A DNA stretch of 64,000 bases from assembly GCF_025151995.1 (NCBI RefSeq), contig NZ_CP102290.1:1-64000 (forward strand). Direction: 5' to 3'. The notes under the pieces were generated by a model. It made no database searches and was not told the DNA's origin. It saw only the letters and a program-made list of their open reading frames with translations. Numbering within the stretch: position 1 is the first letter of the stretch; each line of letters opens with the position of its first letter. The position numbers were made by a program, and so were the translations under genes. Source of the DNA: Ruminococcus gauvreauii. Lineage in GTDB: Bacteria > Bacillota > Clostridia > Lachnospirales > Lachnospiraceae. Below, in pieces: positions 16,443-24,650 of this stretch.

Positions 16443-17999
16443 TTACACGATTTTAGTCGTCCATTTGGAGCAGTCCCATACTTCCTGCACGATATCCTGG
16501 TAAAACTCCGGTTCATGACAGATTAAAAGCAATGTTCCCCTGTATTCATTCAGGGCGCGCTTCAGTTCTTCTTTTGCGTCAGCGTCGAGATGGTTCGTCG
16601 GCTCATCCAGCATCAGCACATTAGTCTCCCTGTTCAGGATTTTGCAGAGACGGACTTTTGCCTGTTCGCCTCCGCTTAAGACACGCACCTGACTTTCGAT
16701 ATGTTTTGTGGTCAGACCGCATTTCGCCAGAGCAGCCCGCACTTCATACTGGGTATAGGATGGAAATTCTTCCCACAGTTCCTCGATGCAGGTGGACTTG
16801 TTGTCCGGTGCACTCTCCTGCTCAAAGTAACCGACGGCGAGATTTTCTCCCAGTGTGCAGGAGCCGGCGACAGGCTTTACCAGTCCCAGTATACTCCTGA
16901 TCAGCGTGGTTTTACCGATTCCGTTTGCACCTGTCAGTGCGATCTTACTTCCGCGTTCCAGCGCAATGTTCAGCGGTTTTGATAAAGGTTCCCCGTAACC
17001 GATGATGAAATCCTTGGTCTCAAATATATATTTCCCGGGTGTACGCCCCATACGGAAATGAAATTCCGGTTTCGGACGTTCCGCCGCCAGCTCGATTACC
17101 TCCATTTTATCCAGTTTTTTCTGCCGTGACATCGCCATATTTCTTGTGGAAACGCGCGCTTTATTCCTCGCCACGAAATCTTTCAGCTGGCTGATCTCCT
17201 GCTGCTGTCTTTTATAAGCTGCCTCCAGCTGGGCTTTCTTCACCTCATATACCTTCTGAAATTCTTCATAACTTCCGACGTAGCGGGTTAGTTCCTGATT
17301 CTCCACGTGATATATGATGTTGATCACTTCACTTAAGAACGGCAGGTCATGTGATATCAGAACAAAAGCGTTCTCATATTCCGTCAGATAACGCTTCAGC
17401 CAGGCGATATGTTCCTCGTCCAGATAATTGGTCGGCTCATCCAGGAGCAAAATATCCGGTTTCTCCAGCAGCAGCTTTCCAAGCAGCACACGCGTTCTCT
17501 GACCGCCGCTCAGATCGGTGACGTCCTTGTCCAGTCCAATTTCCTGCAGTCCAAAAGCCCTGGCTATCTCTTCTACTTTCGCATCGATCACGTAAAAATC
17601 ATGCATTGTCAGCATATCCTGAATCGTTCCAAGCTCATCCATCAGTACGGTCATTGTCTCTTCATCGGCAGTCCCCAGCTGATCACAGATCTCATTCATC
17701 TTCTCTTCCATCTCGAAAAGATATGTAAAAGCTGTTTTCAGGACATCCCTTATCGTCATCCCCTGCGCCAGCACCGCATGCTGGTCGAGATAACCCACAC
17801 GGACATTTTTCGCCCATTCAACCTTCCCTTCATCCGGCATCAGCTTACCGGTCACAATATTCAAAAACGTGGATTTGCCTTCTCCGTTGGCGCCGATCAG
17901 GCCAATATGCTCTCCTTTTAACAGCCGAAATGAGACATCCTGAAAAATCGCACGGTCTCCAAAGCCGTGGGTGAGATGCTCTACGTTCAATATACTCAT
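16443..17999 (-). CDS. ABC-F family ATPase (YkpA/YbiT-like)
   Basis: Soluble protein with two ABC domains and no membrane part; ABC-F proteins act on the ribosome as translation factors or antibiotic-resistance factors. Walker A motifs are GANGEGKS (about residue 38) and GANGIGKT (about 361); signatures are LSGGQRTR and LSGGEQAK; Walker B motifs are LLLDEPTNYLD and LMLDEPTNHLD. The interdomain linker (about 240-310, KAQLEAAYKRQQQEISQLKD) is charged and of moderate length. At 518 residues it fits the YbiT/YkpA group rather than a known resistance class. Confidence 0.88.
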   Translation of the reverse strand: MSILNVEHLTHGFGDRAIFQDVSFRLLKGEHIGLIGANGEGKSTFLNIVTGKLMPDEGKVEWAKNVRVGYLDQHAVLAQGMTIRDVLKTAFTYLFEMEEKMNEICDQLGTADEETMTVLMDELGTIQDMLTMHDFYVIDAKVEEIARAFGLQEIGLDKDVTDLSGGQRTRVLLGKLLLEKPDILLLDEPTNYLDEEHIAWLKRYLTEYENAFVLISHDLPFLSEVINIIYHVENQELTRYVGSYEEFQKVYEVKKAQLEAAYKRQQQEISQLKDFVARNKARVSTRNMAMSRQKKLDKMEVIELAAERPKPEFHFRMGRTPGKYIFETKDFIIGYGEPLSKPLNIALERGSKIALTGANGIGKTTLIRSILGLVKPVAGSCTLGENLAVGYFEQESAPDNKSTCIEELWEEFPSYTQYEVRAALAKCGLTTKHIESQVRVLSGGEQAKVRLCKILNRETNVLMLDEPTNHLDADAKEELKRALNEYRGTLLLICHEPEFYQDIVQEVWDCSKWTTKIV

Positions 18000-18099
18000 A
18001 AGATAAGCTCCTTTTTCCTTTTGTCACAGTAAATATTATTTTACATGGAATTCCTGCGACATACAAGAGGAATTTGAGATTGTTATACCGTTCTAAAGT

Positions 18100-18137
18100 A
18101 AAGACACAGACGGATTAAAAACTCCGTCTGTGTCTTT
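18100..18137 (-). terminator. Long perfect hairpin after the CAP gene
   Basis: Fifteen-base perfect arms (18100-18114 and 18123-18137) around an 8-nt loop lie just behind the CAP-protein stop codon at 18143. The T-run after it on the minus strand is short. Confidence 0.75.
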
Positions 18138-18142
18138 GAATA

Positions 18143-18943
18143 TCAGTATGTAAAAAGCTGCGTCCAGTAATTTGTTCCCGCAGAATTCTGGTAGTATCCC
18201 ACTCCTATTTTTGTGAATTTTGCGTTCAGGATATTGGCTCTGTGGCCATCGCTGTTCATCCAGCCGTTCATTACCTCCTCGGGGGTGCGCTGTCCCCAGG
18301 CTATGTTTTCGCCCGCGCCGCGGAAAGAAATCCCCATGTCTGTCAGGACCGAGCTGAATGTTCTTCCATCCGGCCGGGTATGAGAGAAAGAAGTTTCTGT
18401 TTCTTTTGCTCTCACCAGTGCTGCCGATGCGATATTTTCATCGATCGCAAGAGCATTCAGTCCTGCTTTTGCTCTCTCTGCGTTCACGAGATCGACAACC
18501 TGTTCTGCGAAGGTTCGTTCTCCCGTCTCCGGTGTATCCGTATCATTTCCCGGTGTATCGCCGTCTGTTCCCGGCACATCGGTATCCGGTGCCTCCGCGT
18601 CCGGCGTATCTGTTCCCGGTACATCGGTATCCGGTTCATCTGTCTCCGGCTTATCTGTATCAGGGGTCTCTTCAGGTGTGTCCGTATCCGGCGCATTATT
18701 TTCAGGCGGCGTAATTTCAGGACAATCCTGCCAGTTCAAATGAATATCACAGAATCTGCCTTTCAGATCCTCCAGAATCTTATTCAGTTCTTCCTGGCTG
18801 CCCGCCTGTTCCACGATTACGGCATAACCATTTGCCCTCAGCTGTTCCTCTACACTGCCCAAATCTGCCGCGTGCACCGGGACCGCCATACTACCCACAG
18901 CTCCGACCGTCATGGCCGCCGCCAATAATGAATATTTCTTCAT
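18143..18943 (-). CDS. Secreted CAP (SCP/PR-1) domain protein
   Basis: Signal peptide (about residues 1-25, ending VHAA), a short N-terminal domain (about 28-75), an acidic low-complexity linker of repeated TDTPD/PDTDVPGTD units (about 80-140), and a C-terminal CAP domain (about 147-266) with VNAERAKAGLNAL, FSHTRPDGRTFSS, AGENIAWGQ and NGWMNSDGHRANIL. Similar clostridial proteins (YkwD-like) are found on the cell surface and in spores; biochemical role is unresolved. It is monocistronic. Confidence 0.9.
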   Translation of the reverse strand: MKKYSLLAAAMTVGAVGSMAVPVHAADLGSVEEQLRANGYAVIVEQAGSQEELNKILEDLKGRFCDIHLNWQDCPEITPPENNAPDTDTPEETPDTDKPETDEPDTDVPGTDTPDAEAPDTDVPGTDGDTPGNDTDTPETGERTFAEQVVDLVNAERAKAGLNALAIDENIASAALVRAKETETSFSHTRPDGRTFSSVLTDMGISFRGAGENIAWGQRTPEEVMNGWMNSDGHRANILNAKFTKIGVGYYQNSAGTNYWTQLFTY

Positions 18944-18962
18944 GATACCTCCTATCGTTAAA

Positions 18963-19005
18963 ATGTTACAAATAAATGATTTAATAATTACATTTATGTT
19001 ACAAA
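18963..19005 (-). repeat. Direct repeat upstream of the CAP gene
   Basis: ATGTTACAAA occurs twice (18963-18972 and 18996-19005), 33 bp or three helical turns apart, in the A/T-rich leader of the CAP gene (TTTGTAACAT as read on the coding strand). It may be a binding site for a regulator; no strong promoter boxes were identified. Confidence 0.4.
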
Positions 19006-19063
19006 CAGGATGATATCATAGATAAAACAAAATAACTACAAGTAATTATTGGCAATGAATATC

Positions 19064-21055
19064 CTACTCATCGATCATCTTCCGGAACTGCAGGTAAGAT
19101 GCCAGAAAATATATGGTATGGATCATCAGAAATGCTGCAAGCACTATAAGATAAACTTTTACAATCCAGACAACCGATATTCCAGTTGCATAGACCGCCC
19201 CTGTTCCCACAATCGCATAGAAAGAAATAAGCGCGGGAAGGATTGCCGGCATCATAAAAAACAGCAGAGCCTGAATAAATACCATTTTTTCTTTCTTATC
19301 CGTATCCAAACCCAGCTGTTCCATGGTACAGTACCTTCTTCTGTATTTGGCAATGTCACTGAGCTGTTGAACAGACAGAACAGTAGCAGCCGCAATAACC
19401 AATACAAAGGCAATATAAAATATTGGAAAAGAAAGCATAACATTTCCTTTTCTCTGATCAAGCACTGCGTATTCCTGGATATCAACCGACAGTTCTGTGG
19501 ATGAGACCGAGGAAAAGGAGAGATCTTCTGAAAATACCACGCCCATTTCATCCGAAAGAATTTTTTTGAGATCATCACTAAACCGGTCGTCGATTTCGCT
19601 GACACATTTGAAACAGTCCTCAGGCTCCAGCAGACAGGCTGCCTCGTCAGGCAGGACGATCAGATACGTCATGCCGTTAAACCAGTACTGTGAGAAATCC
19701 TCATCATATACAGCCTTGCAGCTGTATGTTCGCGCCTCCAGTTCAACCGGTTCCTGCTGTCTGATAAAGTGTGTTTTAAAATCATCAGAGACGATATTCC
19801 GGCATTGGATCATAAGCTCGTCATCTTCCAGGTCTTCCGTTTCCAGACCCTTCATTTTCCGCAGCTCATTGTAATCACTAAGCTTCATCACATAATCTTT
19901 CTTATACAGCCGGTCCGAGTTCAGCTGACGATTTGTGATCACACGGTATAACTTCGTCTCTGTTGTCTCATAGAGCTGATATGACCAGATACCAGCTACT
20001 TTCTGTGTGTCCCGGATCGCCGCTTCCACCTGATCGATCACTTCTTTTTTCTCCGACTCCGCCTGAATGTCAAAGGAAATCGTATCCAGTACATTCCTCT
20101 CACTCATATCCTTCAGGAGCACTCCCTCAGACATACAGATGATGGCAAGGGTAAATAATATGGCTATCACAGAAAGCGTCGTGCTGGTGGTGTTGATCTT
20201 GGATGTCAGCATCCTTGCAAGAAACATCCGCTGTCCCTGATATTTCCACTCTTTGCTGTGAGTAAGCAGCCATGCAAAAAAAGCGCCTGCGCAGTGATAA
20301 AAGCTGAAGATTCCGAGTCCAAACGAAATCAGCGCAATGAGCACTGCTGTCATGGCATCCATCCTTTCAAGTCCAAACCCGAAATAAATGACAACTGCAC
20401 CTGTCAGCAGACACAGCATGGAACAGAGAAACAGAATACGGTTTTTCCACGGTGCTTTTAAGATCGTTTCTTCATTCGTCTGATCCGCATAAAGCAGGCT
20501 GCGAATCTCTACTTTTTTCAGCTTTCTCCGGCTTCGAAACGCTGCAAATAACAATATGATCAGGTAGCATATAACCGTAAGCAGCAGTGCTCTGACAGAA
20601 AACGTAAGTCTGAAGCTGAAGTCCAGTTCAAAAATATGCATGATCAGTGACTGTATCAGCTGATACAGGATCCCTCCGGCAAAAACGCCTGCTGCCAGAG
20701 ACATTGCACCAATGAAGAAATTCTCTTTCAGAAACATCCCTGACACCTGTCCGGTCTCCATGCCCATCAGGAAGTACATGCCGAATTCTCTGCTCCTCTT
20801 TTCCAGCATAAACCGCATCATATAATTGACAAGCCAGCCCACAATCAGTATCACAACCGCATCCAGAAGGTACAAAAGCACCATGAAAGTGCTGCTCATC
20901 CCACCAAAGATATCCAGATTTTCAGACGTCACGGTCGCATTGATAGTGTAGAGAATCGCCACGGAAATGATCATGGTAATGATGTAGATCATATAATCTC
21001 TGGCCTGCCTCTTTGCGTTCCTGAGAGATAAGGTTCGGATCATTTTATCTGTCAT
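19064..21055 (-). CDS. BceB-like FtsX-family ABC permease, second module
   Basis: Paralogue of the permease at 7471-9504: LSLRNAKRQARDYMIYIITM with TM1, the cytoplasmic KRSREFGMYFLMGMETGQVSGMF segment, a large extracellular domain (about residues 300-530) and a C-terminal FtsX bundle. About 663 residues. ATG 21055 is chosen because GGAGGT lies before it in the ATPase gene; upstream in-frame ATGs are too close to that site. Overlaps the ATPase stop by 11 bp. The sensing domain differs from the first module, so a different peptide is expected. Confidence 0.85.
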   Translation of the reverse strand: MTDKMIRTLSLRNAKRQARDYMIYIITMIISVAILYTINATVTSENLDIFGGMSSTFMVLLYLLDAVVILIVGWLVNYMMRFMLEKRSREFGMYFLMGMETGQVSGMFLKENFFIGAMSLAAGVFAGGILYQLIQSLIMHIFELDFSFRLTFSVRALLLTVICYLIILLFAAFRSRRKLKKVEIRSLLYADQTNEETILKAPWKNRILFLCSMLCLLTGAVVIYFGFGLERMDAMTAVLIALISFGLGIFSFYHCAGAFFAWLLTHSKEWKYQGQRMFLARMLTSKINTTSTTLSVIAILFTLAIICMSEGVLLKDMSERNVLDTISFDIQAESEKKEVIDQVEAAIRDTQKVAGIWSYQLYETTETKLYRVITNRQLNSDRLYKKDYVMKLSDYNELRKMKGLETEDLEDDELMIQCRNIVSDDFKTHFIRQQEPVELEARTYSCKAVYDEDFSQYWFNGMTYLIVLPDEAACLLEPEDCFKCVSEIDDRFSDDLKKILSDEMGVVFSEDLSFSSVSSTELSVDIQEYAVLDQRKGNVMLSFPIFYIAFVLVIAAATVLSVQQLSDIAKYRRRYCTMEQLGLDTDKKEKMVFIQALLFFMMPAILPALISFYAIVGTGAVYATGISVVWIVKVYLIVLAAFLMIHTIYFLASYLQFRKMIDE

Positions 21056-21812
21056 CAAATCCATCACCTCCCAGAACAGCCAGTACATCCAGAATCAACT
21101 GATAGAATTCTCTGCGCTCTTTTTTTCCTCTCCGGATCTCATTGTAGATCCTGCCGTCCTTCATGAAAAGAATCCGGCTGCAGTAGCTGGCAGACATGGG
21201 ATCGTGTGTGACCATTAAAATGGTCGCACCCATATCATGATTCAGGCGCTCCATTAAGTTCAGCAGCTGTCTGGAAGAGTGTGAATCCAGTGCGCCGGTC
21301 GGTTCGTCGGCCAGAATCAGTTTGGGATTTGCAGCCATCGCACGCGCGCATGCCGCCCGCTGCTTCTGCCCCCCTGACACCTGATTCGGAAACTTCCCCA
21401 GAATATCAGTAATTCCAAGCTTTGATGCGATATCCTGCACCGTACAGTCCACCTCCTGCGGACTCCTGCCCTGCATTACCGGTCCCAGTGCTATGTTTTC
21501 CTCGATCGTCAGGGTGTCCAGAAGATTGAAGTCCTGGAACACAAACCCCAGGTTTTCCCTGCGGAACCGCGCAATTTCTTTCCTGCTGATATCCGAGACC
21601 TCTTTTTCTTCCAGATATACGTGTCCGGCACTCACCTTGTCTATTGTGGCAATACAGTTCAGAAGTGTCGTCTTTCCTGAACCGCTTGGTCCCATAACGC
21701 CGATAAAATCACCTTTCTGTACCTCGAAGCTTACATCTTCCAGTGCTCTTGTAACGTTATTCTTATTGCCGTAGATCTTTACAATATCTTCTACTTTTAA
21801 CAAACTGCCCAT
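21045..21812 (-). CDS. BceA-like ABC transporter ATPase, second module
   Basis: A 255-residue ATPase: Walker A GPSGSGKT (41-48), Q-loop FVFQDFNLLDTLT, signature VSGGQKQRAACARAM, Walker B LILADEPTGALD. It is closely similar in length and motif order to the ATPase at 9494-10261. It lies 88 bp behind the kinase gene; that gap probably contains its own promoter. Confidence 0.92.
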   Translation of the reverse strand: MGSLLKVEDIVKIYGNKNNVTRALEDVSFEVQKGDFIGVMGPSGSGKTTLLNCIATIDKVSAGHVYLEEKEVSDISRKEIARFRRENLGFVFQDFNLLDTLTIEENIALGPVMQGRSPQEVDCTVQDIASKLGITDILGKFPNQVSGGQKQRAACARAMAANPKLILADEPTGALDSHSSRQLLNLMERLNHDMGATILMVTHDPMSASYCSRILFMKDGRIYNEIRRGKKERREFYQLILDVLAVLGGDGFDDR

Positions 21813-21900
21813 AATAACTGTCCTCCTTATCGCTGGCTATATTCTATCATGGGCCTTAACCGGAAGGTATGCAGGTAACTTATAGGAACCTTAAGATTTC

Positions 21901-22920
21901 TTAAGATTGGCAGTTTTCACATATGAAATCAAGAAACACCCTGGTCCAATTTCCGGGTGAGGAGGTGATGCGTATTCCTATGCCGAGATGCCCGCAGAGT
22001 TTTTTACAGATATACAGTCCCATGCCCGTCGACTTTTTATAATTCCGTCCGTTCGTTCCGGTAAAACCTTTATCAAATACCCGTTCAATCTCCTCCTGCG
22101 GGATACCGGCTCCATTGTCTTCCACCACCATCGAAAGTACCGCATCACTGCCATCCAGACCTCTTTCCGTGTATATTTTCACCTGCGGGTGCCCGGCTCT
22201 GCAGTACTGATAGCAGTTCCACAGAATCTGACTCAGGATAAACCCAACCCATTTTTCATCCGTATATACCGTCTGATCTGAAATATCGACGGAAACCATA
22301 ATTCCCGCTCTGATCCATGCTGTCCGGCACTGTGCCAGACAATTTTTAACGATTGCTGCAAGATGTGTCTCACGGATCAGGTAATCCTTCTCCACTCCGT
22401 CCATGCGCGCGTAATAGAGTACCATCTCGACACCATTGTTCATCTTTTCAAATTCTGTAAGTATCTTTCTGGACATCTCTTCTTTGTGGTTTTCACAGGT
22501 GAGGCGTACTGCCGTGAGCGGAACCTTCAGTTCATGCACCCACTGCTCAATGTACTCTCTGTATTCCCTCTTTTCTCTTTGTACCTGTTCTACCTTCTCC
22601 AGCATGGATTTTGATACCACCTGCATGATATCATAATACTGGCGTTCTTCTTCCGTATAGGGGCATTTTAGAATCTCGGGAAAGAGATACTTTTCCTGAA
22701 TCCCATTTAAAACTTCCCACAACTCGCTGTAACGCCTCTTTCTGGTGAGACACCGGGTGACAAGGCAGAACACGGAGATACTCCCCCATACGATAAGGAT
22801 CAGCAATATGGAGCCAAAAGGAACGGATATTACCATCAGATACAGTGTTAAAAAAAACATACCTGCCATATTTAACAGTATCATGGGAGTATGGTCTCTT
22901 AGATAGCGGAAGATATTCAT
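21901..22920 (-). CDS. BceS-like histidine kinase, second module
   Basis: A 339-residue intramembrane-sensing kinase: two N-terminal TMs (about residues 10-55), DHp box QWVHELKVPLTAVRL with His near 129, and HATPase motifs VVEDNGAGIPQEEIE and STGMGLYICKK. The start overlaps the regulator stop in the same ATGA-like manner as in the first module. Confidence 0.9.
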   Translation of the reverse strand: MNIFRYLRDHTPMILLNMAGMFFLTLYLMVISVPFGSILLILIVWGSISVFCLVTRCLTRKRRYSELWEVLNGIQEKYLFPEILKCPYTEEERQYYDIMQVVSKSMLEKVEQVQREKREYREYIEQWVHELKVPLTAVRLTCENHKEEMSRKILTEFEKMNNGVEMVLYYARMDGVEKDYLIRETHLAAIVKNCLAQCRTAWIRAGIMVSVDISDQTVYTDEKWVGFILSQILWNCYQYCRAGHPQVKIYTERGLDGSDAVLSMVVEDNGAGIPQEEIERVFDKGFTGTNGRNYKKSTGMGLYICKKLCGHLGIGIRITSSPGNWTRVFLDFICENCQS

Positions 22921-23591
22921 ATCTGATAACCCATCCCTCTCCTGGTCTCGATCATCTGTCCGGCTCCGATATCTTTCAGCTTATTGCGCACCCTTGTAAC
23001 ATGGACGCTCAGTGTATTGTCATCAATATAGAGCTCATTCTCCCACAGATATTCGATCAGATCAACCCGCGGTACAATGTCACCCGGGTGCGAAAACAAA
23101 TAATACAGAATTTTCAGTTCATTCCTGGTCAGCGTTGTTTCCTTTCCAGCATAACTGATTTTACCGGAAAGCAATTCCAGTGTGACATCCCTGTATACGA
23201 TCCTGGACTGCTCAGGTTCCTCGTTATGATATACTCTTGCCAGCAGATTTTTAATTCTTGTCATAAGAATGGGAACGTGATACGGCTTGACGATATAATC
23301 ATCTCCACCGGTCATCAGACTCTTCAGCTCATCCATTGCCGTATTTCTGGCAGTTACAAAGATGATTGGTACTTTAGAAAACTTTCGTATTTCGCGGCAG
23401 ATTTCATATCCATCCATGAAAGGCAGCTGGATATCCAGGAGGATCAGGTCAGGCTTGCCGGTGTGCACCTGTGCCGGCACATGCTCCAGATCCTCAGGTA
23501 AAGTCACTTCATATCCGGCTGCCAGCAAGACCATCTCCAGTTCCTCGCGGATTTCCTGTTCATCCTCGATGATCATGATACTTCTTTTCAT
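22917..23591 (-). CDS. BceR-like OmpR-family response regulator, second module
   Basis: A 224-residue receiver plus winged-helix regulator: acidic pair EDE, phospho-acceptor Asp near 53 (ILLDIQLPFMDG), Lys in VKPYH, and the DDNTLSVHVTRVRNKL recognition region. First gene of the second four-gene Bce module. Confidence 0.92.
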   Translation of the reverse strand: MKRSIMIIEDEQEIREELEMVLLAAGYEVTLPEDLEHVPAQVHTGKPDLILLDIQLPFMDGYEICREIRKFSKVPIIFVTARNTAMDELKSLMTGGDDYIVKPYHVPILMTRIKNLLARVYHNEEPEQSRIVYRDVTLELLSGKISYAGKETTLTRNELKILYYLFSHPGDIVPRVDLIEYLWENELYIDDNTLSVHVTRVRNKLKDIGAGQMIETRRGMGYQI

Positions 23592-23632
23592 CTGTTCATC
23601 CTCTTAATTAAACAAATTTAGTAATTCATCCG

Positions 23633-24112
23633 TTACTTATGGTACGGTTCCCCATTGATGATCCGGTAGCTCCTGTATATCTGTTCCAGCAGTATCACGC
23701 GCATCAGCTGATGCGGAAACGTCATACGGGAAAAGCTGAGTTTATAATCGGCGCGGCGCAGGACTTCACTGCCTAACCCCAGTGAGCCGCCGATGACAAA
23801 AACGATATGGCTGATTCCTCCGACACCCAGCTGTTCGATCCTGCCCGCCAACTGTACAGAGTCCGGCATCTCGCCCTCGATTGCCAGTGCAATCACATAA
23901 TCGGTATCCCGGATATGTTTTAAGAGTCTCATTCCCTCCATGTTCTTGATCTGTTCTTCCAGTTTTTCACCCGCCTTATCCGGGGTCTTCTCATCAGGCA
24001 CTTCCTTTATCTCCAGTTTTACATATTTTCCAAGTCTTTTTACAAATTCGGCAATCGCCTGGATATAGAATTTTTCTTTCACTTTTCCTACGGTGAGACA
24101 TGTAATCTTCAT
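23633..24112 (-). CDS. rlmH: 23S rRNA pseudouridine-1915 N3-methyltransferase
   Basis: SPOUT-class methyltransferase that modifies helix 69 of 23S rRNA on the assembled 70S ribosome. Characteristic starts and ends are present: MKITCLTVGKVKEKFY at the N-terminus, FVIGGSLGLGSEV as the SAM-binding knot and SFSRMTFPHQLMRVILLEQIYRSYRI at the C-terminus. Length 159 is standard. GGAG lies eight bases before ATG 24112. Confidence 0.95.
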   Translation of the reverse strand: MKITCLTVGKVKEKFYIQAIAEFVKRLGKYVKLEIKEVPDEKTPDKAGEKLEEQIKNMEGMRLLKHIRDTDYVIALAIEGEMPDSVQLAGRIEQLGVGGISHIVFVIGGSLGLGSEVLRRADYKLSFSRMTFPHQLMRVILLEQIYRSYRIINGEPYHK

Positions 24113-24131
24113 AATAAAACTCCAATAAAAG

Positions 24132-24172
24132 ATAATGGAATGTCACATCAAAACGGTGCAACATTCCATTAT
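24132..24172 (-). terminator. Perfect 12-bp hairpin between the Cys-rich genes and rlmH
   Basis: ATAATGGAATGT (24132-24143) pairs with ACATTCCATTAT (24161-24172) around a 17-nt loop; CTTTTATT follows on the minus strand. It lies 5 bp after the Cys-rich gene stop, consistent with a terminator ahead of rlmH. Confidence 0.75.
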
Positions 24173-24177
24173 TCACA

Positions 24178-24477
24178 CTACTGTTCTTCTTTGCATCTGC
24201 TGCAGAAAGACCCTTCCGTCAGCTGAGAAATCGCTTCCATTTTCTGATTTACCATCTCCCACATACAGTAGGGCAGGTGATCCTGATGACCGCGGTGTAA
24301 TGTCACACACTCAAAGCAGTTTCCATGATGCGGACAGGCCTCAGGACATGAACAGTGATCTCCGTTATCACGTACCTGTTTCAGAAATTCCTGTTTCAGA
24401 CGCCAGGATTCATCCTCATTTCCCGCCCTGGATGCCTGGATTTCCTGTTTCATTAAATCATTTCCGTCGATTTTCAT
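24178..24477 (-). CDS. Cys-rich small cytosolic protein, 99 residues
   Basis: Residues 1-40 are a charged helix. A Cys/His module follows: CSCPEACPHHGNCFEC (Cys42, 44, 48, 54, 57), then VTLHRGHQDHLPYC (Cys71), and a final CSRC (92-95). This pattern suggests metal or Fe-S binding. The same core occurs in the gene just upstream (24480-24635), so the two are paralogues. Similar short proteins (DUF6485-like, by memory only) are common in Clostridia, with no function known to me. It starts 2 bp after the upstream stop. Confidence 0.7.
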   Translation of the reverse strand: MKIDGNDLMKQEIQASRAGNEDESWRLKQEFLKQVRDNGDHCSCPEACPHHGNCFECVTLHRGHQDHLPYCMWEMVNQKMEAISQLTEGSFCSRCKEEQ

Positions 24478-24479
24478 CC

Positions 24480-24635
24480 TCAGTCCTCCGAATCTTCTTT
24501 CTTAAAACAGTTTGGAATGCCGCCGTAAACATCTCTGTGATGTGCAACACAGGCACAGCACTTTCCATGGTTTACACAGCTTTCATTCGGGCAGCTGCAA
24601 GGTCTGTCGTTACTGCATTTTTCATCATTTGCCAT
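24480..24635 (-). CDS. Cys-rich small protein, 51 residues
   Basis: A short gene, MANDEKCSNDRPCSCPNESC at the start, followed by VNHGKCCACVAHHRD and GGIPNCFKKEDSED. The core C-x-C-P-x3-C-x2-HG-x-C-x2-C-V-x2-HR is the same as in the next gene downstream. GGAGG stands before ATG 24635 at normal distance. It sits 15 bp behind nfnB and may be cotranscribed with it. Function unknown; metal binding is likely from the eight Cys and several His. Confidence 0.72.
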   Translation of the reverse strand: MANDEKCSNDRPCSCPNESCVNHGKCCACVAHHRDVYGGIPNCFKKEDSED

Positions 24636-24650
24636 AATGATACCTCCTTT

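Noticed and set aside
18484..18714. Repetitive tract in the CAP gene taken as a possible CRISPR or tandem array
   Set aside because: It is the coding sequence of an acidic Thr/Pro/Asp linker; units are irregular and in frame.
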